Positions 9,129-14,960 of a stretch of DNA of 64,000 bases are shown in pieces. The stretch comes from Candidatus Corynebacterium faecigallinarum. Its GTDB lineage: Bacteria; Actinomycetota; Actinomycetes; Mycobacteriales; Mycobacteriaceae. The stretch spans positions 1-64,000 of the forward strand of contig DWVP01000019.1 of assembly GCA_019120175.1 (NCBI GenBank), in the 5' to 3' direction. The notes beneath the pieces are model-generated. The model ran no database searches. It saw nothing but the letters and a program-made list of their open reading frames with translations, and was not told where the DNA came from. The position numbers and the translations under genes were made by a program. Positions within the stretch are counted from its first letter, which is position 1. Every line of letters begins with the position of its first letter.

Positions 9129-9682
9129 CCGATAACGAGAACTACACCGCAGAGGCCGCTGACGCCGCTGATGTCGAGAACTTCGCTGCCACCGACGCCG
9201 TGAACGAGGAGTTCGTCGCCAGCATCGGTGACTCCGTCGCCGAGGGCACCGAAACCGAGGGTGACGACGCCGTCGCCGCCGCTCCGGTCCTGTACGACGG
9301 CCCGATCCAGACCGTCGGTCGCCGCAAGGAGGCCGTCGTCCGTATCCGCATGGTGCAGGGCTCCGGCCAGTTCACCTGCAACGGTCGCACCCTGGAGGAC
9401 TACTTCCCCAACAAGCTGCACCAGCAGCTGATCAAGGCTCCGCTCGTTCTGCTCGAGCGCGAGAACCAGTTCGACTTCCAGGTCAACCTCAAGGGCGGTG
9501 GCCCGTCCGGTCAGGCCGGTGCGATGCGTCTCGCCATCTCCCGTGCGCTGAACAAGTACAACCCCGAGGAGCGCTCCGCCCTGAAGAAGGCCGGCTTCCT
9601 CACCCGTGACGCCCGCGCGGTCGAGCGCAAGAAGGCCGGTCTGCACAAGGCCCGTCGCGCCCCGCAGTACTCCAAGCGCTGA
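9125..9682 (+). CDS. rpsI: 30S ribosomal protein S9
   Basis: A 185-residue S9, longer than the usual ~130 because of an acidic Ala/Asp/Glu-rich N-terminal extension of about 55 residues, a feature of actinobacterial S9. The S9 fold begins at [21 protein letters not shown], continues through [12 protein letters not shown] and [19 protein letters not shown], and ends in the invariant basic tail RRAPQYSKR that reaches the P-site tRNA. Its GTG start overlaps the rplM stop, so the stoichiometric pair is translationally coupled. Hairpins follow within 5 bp. Confidence 0.97.
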   Translation: MTDNENYTAEAADAADVENFAATDAVNEEFVASIGDSVAEGTETEGDDAVAAAPVLYDGPIQTVGRRKEAVVRIRMVQGSGQFTCNGRTLEDYFPNKLHQQLIKAPLVLLERENQFDFQVNLKGGGPSGQAGAMRLAISRALNKYNPEERSALKKAGFLTRDARAVERKKAGLHKARRAPQYSKR

Positions 9683-9686
9683 TCGT

Positions 9687-9708
9687 GTCGGGGCACTTGT
9701 GCCCCGAC
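9687..9708 (+). terminator. Hairpin 1 after rpsI
   Basis: An 8-bp stem GTCGGGGC (9687-9694) / GCCCCGAC (9701-9708) with a 6-nt loop, 4 bp after the rpsI stop. It has no U-run, so it may be an mRNA 3'-end stabiliser or intrinsic terminator of the U-less type. It is followed by further hairpins at 9731-9750 and 9757-9800. Confidence 0.6.
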
Positions 9709-9730
9709 CCTGTCAGCCCCTGGTGGTCTG

Positions 9731-9750
9731 GTCCGGTTCTCGAACCGGAC
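9731..9750. repeat. Hairpin 2 after rpsI, near-perfect palindrome
   Basis: GTCCGGTTC / GAACCGGAC, a 9-bp stem with a 2-nt centre. It lies between the first hairpin and the strong terminator. It could equally be an operator, since it is symmetrical and lacks a U-run. Confidence 0.5.
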
Positions 9751-9756
9751 GCATCG

Positions 9757-9800
9757 CCGCCCCATCCCGCACTTTCCGTGCGGGGTGGGGCGGTTTCTTT
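9757..9800 (+). terminator. Strong terminator after rplM-rpsI
   Basis: A 16-bp stem (9757-9772 with 9778-9793, one G-U pair), a 5-nt loop, then TTTCTTT. This is the real end of the ribosomal protein operon. Confidence 0.9.
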
Positions 9801-9824
9801 GTTCGGACTGCCGGTTGGTGCCGA

Positions 9825-9916
9825 CGTCATCGGAGATTGCATACCGTCATCGCAGATTGTCGATAATTGGCATAAAAGTGACATAGTTCGATGACGCTGT
9901 GCACGTTCCGATGACG
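9825..9916. promoter_or_regulatory. Dyad-symmetric four-copy CGTCATCG array upstream of glmM
   Basis: The octamer CGTCATCG occurs at 9825-9832 and 9845-9852, and its reverse complement CGATGACG at 9889-9896 and 9909-9916. Within each half the copies are 20 bp apart (two helical turns), and both halves share exactly the same axis at 9870.5, in an A/T-rich core (ATAATTGGCATAAAAGTGACAT). The glmM -10 lies 62 bp downstream. The stretch 9683-9991 (309 bp) contains no gene: it holds the three rpsI hairpins, this array and the glmM promoter. The binding factor is unknown. Confidence 0.7.
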
Positions 9917-9991
9917 CAGTTCTGCCGACAGGCAGATCACACCATCCCCGAACCCTCTCCCGGAGCGCCACGACCACTAGACTGGTTCCCC

Positions 9992-11335
9992 ATGAGCAGA
10001 CTTTTCGGAACTGACGGTGTGCGTGGTCTGGCGAACAAGGCCCTCACGGCACCGATGGCGTTGCGGCTGGGGGCCGCCGCCGCACGCGTCCTGACGGAGA
10101 CGGGCCAGAGCTCGCGGCGTCCTACCGCGGTCATCGGCCGTGACCCGCGCGTCTCCGGTGAGATGTTGGCCAACGCTTTGTCGGCGGGCATGGCCTCGCA
10201 GGGGGTGGACGTCCTGAACGTCGGCGTGCTGCCGACCCCGGCCGTCGCCTTCCTCACCGACGACTACGGTGCCGACATGGGCGTGATGATCTCCGCCTCG
10301 CACAACCCGATGCCCGACAACGGCATCAAGTTCTTCGCCGCCGGTGGCCACAAGCTCGATGACACCGTCGAGGACGAGATCGAGTCCGCGATGCTGGACC
10401 GGACCGAGACCGGCCCGAGCGGTGCGGCGATCGGCCGGATCATCGAGGAGTCCGGCGACGCCCTGGAGCGCTACCTCTTCCACCTGCAGGACGCTGTCCC
10501 CCGCCCGCTGGACGGCATCCGTGTCGTCGTCGACTGTGCCAATGGTGCGGCCAGCAGTGCCGCCCCTATGGCCTACCAGGCCGCCGGTGCCGAGGTCGTG
10601 GCGATCCACAACACCCCGAACTCCTTCAACATCAACGACAACTGCGGCTCCACCCACATCAACGTGGTCCGCGACGCCGTCCTGGAGCATCATGCCGACC
10701 TGGGCCTGGCCCACGACGGTGATGCCGACCGCTGTCTCGCGGTAGATTCCGAGGGCAATGTCATCGACGGCGACCAGATCATGGCGATCCTCGCCGTGGC
10801 GATGAAGGAGGCCGGGGAGTTGCGCAAGAACACCCTGGTTGCGACGGTGATGTCGAACCTGGGCCTGACTTTGGCGATGAAGGAGCAGGGTATCGAGCTG
10901 CGGCGCACGAAGGTCGGTGACCGCTATGTGCTGGCCGACCTCAACGCCCACGACCTCGCGCTCGGTGGCGAGCAGTCCGGCCACATCGTCATCCCCTCGC
11001 ACGGCACCACCGGCGACGGCACGCTGACCGGACTGTCGTTGATGGCGCGGATGGCCGAGACCGGTCAGACCCTCCGCGACCTCGCAGGGGTGATGACGGT
11101 GCTGCCGCAGACTCTCATCAACGTGCCGGTGGAGGACAAGGAGCGCATCCACACCTCCCAGGCGGTCAAGGACGCCATCGACGAGGCGGAGGCGGAGCTG
11201 GGGGAGACCGGACGGGTGCTGCTGCGCCCCAGTGGTACCGAGCAGGTCTACCGCGTGATGGTCGAGGCGGTTACCTCGGCAGAGGCCAAGCGGGTCGCAG
11301 GAAAGCTCTCCGGGGTGGTCATCGCCGAGGGGTAG
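9992..11335 (+). CDS. glmM: Phosphoglucosamine mutase
   Basis: A 447-residue alpha-D-phosphohexomutase that interconverts glucosamine-6-P and glucosamine-1-P on the way to UDP-GlcNAc, peptidoglycan and the arabinogalactan linker. It shows the N-terminal LFGTDGVRG, the phosphoserine loop [12 protein letters not shown] (catalytic Ser103), the Mg-binding HDGDADRC, the sugar-binding GGEQSGHIV and the phosphate-binding [11 protein letters not shown]. The start at 9992 is set by TAGACT 8 nt upstream without a Shine-Dalgarno (leaderless pattern). GlmS, the preceding enzyme, is encoded at 14961-16835. The ESX-linked operon starting at 11501 lies between glmM and glmS. Confidence 0.97.
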   Translation: MSRLFGTDGVRGLANKALTAPMALRLGAAAARVLTETGQSSRRPTAVIGRDPRVSGEMLANALSAGMASQGVDVLNVGVLPTPAVAFLTDDYGADMGVMISASHNPMPDNGIKFFAAGGHKLDDTVEDEIESAMLDRTETGPSGAAIGRIIEESGDALERYLFHLQDAVPRPLDGIRVVVDCANGAASSAAPMAYQAAGAEVVAIHNTPNSFNINDNCGSTHINVVRDAVLEHHADLGLAHDGDADRCLAVDSEGNVIDGDQIMAILAVAMKEAGELRKNTLVATVMSNLGLTLAMKEQGIELRRTKVGDRYVLADLNAHDLALGGEQSGHIVIPSHGTTGDGTLTGLSLMARMAETGQTLRDLAGVMTVLPQTLINVPVEDKERIHTSQAVKDAIDEAEAELGETGRVLLRPSGTEQVYRVMVEAVTSAEAKRVAGKLSGVVIAEG

Positions 11336-11352
11336 CGAATCCCGCATCCCGG

Positions 11353-11380
11353 GGAACCTTTGGGTGGGGTGGTGGCGTCT
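11353..11380 (+). promoter_or_regulatory. ECF-sigma-type promoter, near-copy of 7693-7720
   Basis: GGAAC (11353-11357), an 18-bp spacer, CGTCT (11376-11380). Over 30 aligned bases (11351-11380 against 7691-7720) 26 are identical, including all bases of both boxes. It points at the operon 11501-13682. A terminator-like hairpin lies just downstream (11400-11427), so any transcript would have to pass through it. Confidence 0.65.
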
Positions 11381-11399
11381 GTCAGTCATGAGGCGCCCG

Positions 11400-11427
11400 G
11401 GCGGGCCGTGATGGCCCGCCTCTTTTT
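11400..11427 (+). terminator. Terminator after glmM, inside the next gene's leader
   Basis: A perfect 8-bp stem GGCGGGCC (11400-11407) / GGCCCGCC (11413-11420), a 5-nt loop, then TCTTTTT. Its position fits termination of glmM. Because it lies about 20 bp beyond the ECF-type promoter, it could also act as an attenuator for the operon at 11501. Confidence 0.8.
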
Positions 11428-11500
11428 CGCGGTGAGTGCTCGTGCGACGACCGGTCGTGCGGACGCGGGGTGCAACGCATGGACAAGGGGAGGTTCGGCC

Positions 11501-11845
11501 GTGCCAGGTTTTGGGCAGGACGCAGGCAGACTCAGCGTGGATCCAGTCGCAGCGGGGGAGGTGCTGGACGATGCCGCCGGGCAGCTGGCCCGCCGGTTGG
11601 ACGCACTGACGGCGGCACCGCCTCGCCTGGAGGCGTCCCGCTACGGGCCGGGCCTGGCCGACCGGGCGGCCCAGCTGGTCGAGTTGGTGAACCGCGCCCA
11701 CCGGGTACGGCTGTCCCATACACAACGACTCCGCGACGGGGTGCAGGTGGCCCGCGAGACCGTCCGCAGCGTGCAGGGCACCGACGCGGTCTCGGCAGCC
11801 AGCCTGGGCACCGGGCAGTCGACAGGTGAGGGGAGCCGGTCATGA
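11501..11845 (+). CDS. Small ESX-associated protein, EspC-like / Rv3440c-like
   Basis: A 114-residue helical protein. The N-terminus (GRLSVDPVAAGEVLDDAAGQ) resembles the VDPxxL...A..L start of EspC-type ESX-secreted proteins (DUF2580), followed by an Ala/Arg-rich helix pair and a Ser/Gly-rich tail. The GTG at 11501 is preferred because AAGGGGAGG precedes it. Position after glmM matches the small gene Rv3440c of M. tuberculosis, and the stop overlaps the next start by ATGA. An ECF-type promoter shared with the WXG100 genes lies upstream. A role as ESX-4 substrate or chaperone is inference; no enzyme motif is present. Confidence 0.6.
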   Translation: MPGFGQDAGRLSVDPVAAGEVLDDAAGQLARRLDALTAAPPRLEASRYGPGLADRAAQLVELVNRAHRVRLSHTQRLRDGVQVARETVRSVQGTDAVSAASLGTGQSTGEGSRS

Positions 11846-13395
11846 GGACAAGTGTTGCCAACCAGCAACGGATGACCACCGCAGTCCGAGACCTCGAGAG
11901 TACCGCCGGGATGGTCCAGGCGGCCGGTCCGATGATTGCTCCGGTGCTGAAACCTATCCTCTGGAGCGTGCTCGGGTTCTTCACCGGTTTCGGGGACGGA
12001 GATTCCGGGGCCGGGTCAGGGGGCGGTCGAGGAAAAGGCGGGCTGATCGGGAAACTCCTCAGTTTCATCCGGGATACAACGACCAGCGTTCTTGGTGGTC
12101 TCGCCGGGGCGATGATCGGTGACCGGCTGACTGGTGCTGCCGAGGAGAGCGACAACCACGAACAGGACGTGGCTGATGCCGAGGACTCCCTGGACTGGGG
12201 AGATGAGCTGTTCGACGACATCCAGCAGCAGTGCGCGGATGCCGTGGAGTCCTGTGTCTCAACCGCAGTACCGATGGCGCAGGCACTGATTGCCGCGGCT
12301 GCGGCGGCAGGGGAGCTGCAGGGTACCCAGCTGCGGATGCTGGCCGCCCAGCTACTCAGCACCGCTGGTGAATCGGTCTGCACCATGGTCGAGGGACGCA
12401 ATGAGAGCCTCAGCGAGTGTATGGACTTCATGATCCAGCGGTGCACTCCTGCTGCTCAGGAGGGCAACTGCAGTGTCCCCCTTGCCGATGCCCCGGCACC
12501 GGCGGTCACCGCGGCGGCCAGTGAGGCCGCCGAGGTGCCGCCGTCCTCCGGTGTGGTGGAAACAGCACCTGCGGGCATGGCTGCCCCGGCAGTGTCAGCT
12601 CCGGCAGTGTCGGCCGCAGCCGGGTCCGCTGCGACGGCAACAGTGCCACCCGTGATCTCGGGGCAGGTCCCCGCAGCGCCGAACATCCTCACGCAGGCGG
12701 CATCGCTCGGTGCCGGACTGGCGGCCGCAGCCGGGGCCGGAGTGGTGCCGTCCGGCCCACCGCCGGCACCCACTCTGCCCACCCTGCCCACCCTGCCCAC
12801 ACTGCCCACACTGCCCGACATCGTCGGGAATGTGCAGCAGGCTGTGGACACGGCCATCACCACCGCGGTGGAGACCGTCACCCAGGTGGTGACCCCGGTG
12901 ACCGGCGACTGTCCCGTACCGCCTGTCGAGTGTGAACCTGCAGCCTGCGAACCGGCTGAGAGCGTACCGGAGGACTGTGACACCGATGGCGACACCGATG
13001 ACGAACTCGGAGACGACCCGCCACCCGAGGTCATTCCTGCCGGTGAGGAGTCGCCGGAGAATACCGAGGACGCTGGCGTCGACAAGTCCGCCGTCGACAA
13101 GACAGGTTTCGACAAGAGCGGCTTCGACAAGAGCGGCCTCCTGCCGGACGCGGCGGTTGACCACGCCAGTCACCCTGTCGAACCCGATCCGCCCGCCCCG
13201 ACCTCCATCGTTGACGTCGACGCCGCCCCGTCCGGGGAGGCCGATGGCACCGACGAGGCGGAGGGGACCGCAGCTTCGCGGGAGAGCGTCCCGTCCCACC
13301 CGGGCTGGAGCCCGGAGGTGTGGTCGACGGAGAAGGCAGGGGAGTCGCCCGATACCGCACCCGAGGTGACTGTGGAACGGAGTGATCAGTGGTGA
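11842..13395 (+). CDS. Ala/Pro-rich repeat protein, Rv3439c-like, putative ESX-4-linked effector
   Basis: A 517-residue protein with no recognised enzyme domain. The first ~100 residues hold hydrophobic/Gly-rich stretches (APVLKPILWSVLGFFTGFG; SVLGGLAGAMIG). Residues ~110-205 form a helical region with several cysteines, followed by an Ala/Pro/Val-rich linker, five PTL-type tripeptide repeats (~311-326), a Cys/Pro/Glu-rich acidic segment and four VDKSA/FDKSG pentapeptides (~413-432), then a Pro/Glu/Ser tail. Composition and place match the alanine- and proline-rich Rv3439c next to glmM in M. tuberculosis. Low complexity and repeats suggest an exported or surface protein. Function unknown. Translationally coupled on both sides (ATGA upstream; the next start lies inside its end). 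Confidence 0.6.
   Translation: MRTSVANQQRMTTAVRDLESTAGMVQAAGPMIAPVLKPILWSVLGFFTGFGDGDSGAGSGGGRGKGGLIGKLLSFIRDTTTSVLGGLAGAMIGDRLTGAAEESDNHEQDVADAEDSLDWGDELFDDIQQQCADAVESCVSTAVPMAQALIAAAAAAGELQGTQLRMLAAQLLSTAGESVCTMVEGRNESLSECMDFMIQRCTPAAQEGNCSVPLADAPAPAVTAAASEAAEVPPSSGVVETAPAGMAAPAVSAPAVSAAAGSAATATVPPVISGQVPAAPNILTQAASLGAGLAAAAGAGVVPSGPPPAPTLPTLPTLPTLPTLPDIVGNVQQAVDTAITTAVETVTQVVTPVTGDCPVPPVECEPAACEPAESVPEDCDTDGDTDDELGDDPPPEVIPAGEESPENTEDAGVDKSAVDKTGFDKSGFDKSGLLPDAAVDHASHPVEPDPPAPTSIVDVDAAPSGEADGTDEAEGTAASRESVPSHPGWSPEVWSTEKAGESPDTAPEVTVERSDQW
12771..12819 (+). repeat. In-frame 9-bp CCCACCCTG-type tandem repeats
   Basis: About five copies of a 9-bp unit (CCCACCCTG, changing to CCCACACTG) encode Pro-Thr-Leu tripeptides inside the Ala/Pro-rich protein. 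Exact nucleotide repeats like these are prone to slippage, so the copy number may vary between strains in steps that keep the frame. Confidence 0.8.
13078..13137 (+). repeat. Four in-frame 15-bp repeats encoding (V/F)DK(S/T)(A/G)
   Basis: Four 15-bp units (13078, 13093, 13108, 13123) encode VDKSA, VDKTG, FDKSG, FDKSG. The last two units are identical at the nucleotide level, indicating recent duplication. The charged pentapeptide repeats sit in the acidic C-terminal part of the protein. Confidence 0.8.
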
Positions 13396-13682
13396 CGAGC
13401 GCAGGAGAACAGCACTACGAGGCTCAGATGGAGCGCTACCTGGCGACGGTGGAGACCGCCACCGCAGAGTTCCGGGACGCGATGAAGAAAGCGCAGGAGC
13501 AGGTGCGGGAGTTCGCCGAGTCCGACCTCGGGAAGAAGGTTCTCGAGTCACTCACCGAGGAACAGCAGGCAGCGGTGCTGGGCCAGTCCAACGACGGCGA
13601 CACCGACACCGACACCGGCTACCGTCCTGCGCCTGGCTCAACCGGATCGGGCGGAGTCCGGCGTACCGGCATCTTCGACTAG
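13389..13682 (+). CDS. Small coiled-coil protein, third gene of the ESX-linked operon
   Basis: A 97-residue hypothetical. The first two-thirds (MERYLATVETATAEFRDAMKKAQEQVREFAESDLGKKV) has heptad-like spacing typical of a long helix or coiled coil; the tail is Asp/Gly/Thr-rich and disordered-looking. It starts at GTG 13389 (or the adjacent GTG 13392), inside the 3' end of the repeat protein, so it belongs to the same operon. It has no WXG turn. Its stop overlaps the stop of the convergent GNAT remnant in the shared CTAG. Partnering with the upstream repeat protein is inference from coupling only. Confidence 0.6.
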   Translation: MVTSAGEQHYEAQMERYLATVETATAEFRDAMKKAQEQVREFAESDLGKKVLESLTEEQQAAVLGQSNDGDTDTDTGYRPAPGSTGSGGVRRTGIFD

Positions 13683-13972
13683 AACAGCAGTTTCGCCATG
13701 GCGTATTCGTCGTGGGGCTGCCCGTCGATCATCAATGTCGAACGCAACGTCCCCTCGGCCGTAAAGCCGGCCTTGCGGTAGAGCGCCACCGCGGGATCGT
13801 TCACCGTCACCACCGTCAGCTCCAGGACGCCGAACCCCTCATTGCCGTCGTCACGGCGTTCCCCCGGTTCGAAAAGCATGTAGGACGTCGCATCGTCCAA
13901 CGCGAACAGCAATCGACGGAATGCCGCGCCATCCGACGCAACCAACGGTCGGAATGACGCGGCAGTACCCAT
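13679..13972 (-). pseudogene. GNAT acetyltransferase remnant with internal deletion
   Basis: A 97-residue frame joining two ends of a GNAT fold. Residues 1-45 look like the N-terminal FRPLVASDGAAFRRLL...SYMLFEPGERR start; from about residue 48 the protein jumps to the C-terminal LELTVVTVNDPAVALYRKAGFTAEGT and YAMAKLLF of GNAT proteins. Full members are about 160-170 residues, so some 60-70 residues are missing, including motif A with the acetyl-CoA pyrophosphate loop (Q/RxxGxG/A). The frame is intact across the junction, which points to a single in-frame deletion. It cannot be a normal acetyltransferase; it may be decaying or reused. It lies 10 bp after the hydrolase-like gene on the same strand. 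Confidence 0.65.
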
Positions 13973-13982
13973 CAGCCCCGGG

Positions 13983-14882
13983 TCAGAGCTTCTTCAGTGC
14001 CCGCTCACCGGCGGCCAGCGGGTCGACGAACTCCGGCAGACCCTCGATGAGCTCACCGCGTGTGGACAGCGTCGTGCCCTTGATCTCGAGCTCCGGGTCG
14101 CGGAATGGCGCGTACTTCTTGTCGTCCTCCGCGAGGATGAAACCGACGGTCAACGCACGGATGCGATCCTGCACGGCGAACTCCATGCCGCTGCTGGAGA
14201 CGGCGAACTTTCGCATCAGCTTCTCGTGGAAACCGTCGGAGGTGGCCTTGTCCACCGAGCGGTACACCACGTCGCCACGCCAGTAGGCGGCCACGCGCTC
14301 GGGTTCGCCCTTCTCGAAACCGGTGGTGCGGCCCGGGCTCAGCACCAGGCCGGGTGCCGAGACATGCGTGGCGGCGTCGTAGCAGCTTGGTGCGGTGTCC
14401 GCCGGGTGGATCGCAACGACGCCGGCGAGCGTGGGGGTGTCGGTGTACTTGCGACGCGACTCCGTGGACGCCTCGCGTCCGGTCGCGGCGAGGACGGCGG
14501 CACCGGCACCCATACCGTGCCCGGCGAGGAAAAGCTTCGACGGGTCGACGGTGATGTTGCCGGCGCCCAGCCGCACACCGGAAAGGATCTGCAGGCAGGA
14601 CTCCAGGTCGGAGGCGAAACCACGGTGGTTCGGCAGTGCGCCACGCTCGGTGTCGGGCGCGGCGACGGCGATACCCCAGCTGGCCAGATGGCGCAGCGTG
14701 GCGTGGTATCCGTCGACACCGATCTGCCAGTCGTGGCCGAAGGCCACACCGGGGATCGCGGTGCCTTCCGCGGGGGCGTAGACGCGTCCCGGGATGCCGG
14801 CGAAGTCGAGGTCGCCGACGAGGACCCGGTGGGGACCGCGCTTTTCCAGACTGGGGATGAGGTTCTTGACGTTGACAGCCAC
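13983..14882 (-). CDS. Alpha/beta-hydrolase-like protein with atypical nucleophile site (Rv3438-like)
   Basis: A 299-residue protein with the dienelactone-hydrolase-like alpha/beta fold: GVAFGHDWQIGVDGYHATLRHL (oxyanion strand region), ASWGIAVAAPDTERG, and the nucleophile elbow LAGHGMGAGAAV. In the elbow the expected GxSxG serine is glycine (GHGMG), so a standard Ser/Cys nucleophile is absent. A conserved neighbour of glmS in mycobacteria (Rv3438) has, from memory, the same GHGxG type, which would make this a family trait and not decay. It starts at GTG 14882 with TAGGCT 7 nt upstream (leaderless pattern), divergent from glmS across 78 bp. Function unknown; a non-catalytic or lipid-binding role is possible. 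Confidence 0.7.
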   Translation of the reverse strand: MAVNVKNLIPSLEKRGPHRVLVGDLDFAGIPGRVYAPAEGTAIPGVAFGHDWQIGVDGYHATLRHLASWGIAVAAPDTERGALPNHRGFASDLESCLQILSGVRLGAGNITVDPSKLFLAGHGMGAGAAVLAATGREASTESRRKYTDTPTLAGVVAIHPADTAPSCYDAATHVSAPGLVLSPGRTTGFEKGEPERVAAYWRGDVVYRSVDKATSDGFHEKLMRKFAVSSSGMEFAVQDRIRALTVGFILAEDDKKYAPFRDPELEIKGTTLSTRGELIEGLPEFVDPLAAGERALKKL

Positions 14883-14960
14883 GGTGCACAGCCTAGTGGA
14901 TGGCGCGTCTGCGGTGGGGGACTCACGGAGAACTCGTGTGTGGCAGTAGTGTTGTCAGAC

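Noticed and set aside
9899..9991. In-frame upstream extension of glmM
   Set aside because: The extra 31 residues are not part of the family N-terminus and would place the -10 hexamer inside the gene.
14226..14960. A 245-codon extension upstream of glmS
   Set aside because: Cys2 must follow the initiator Met for GlmS activity, and the extension is antisense to the hydrolase-like gene.
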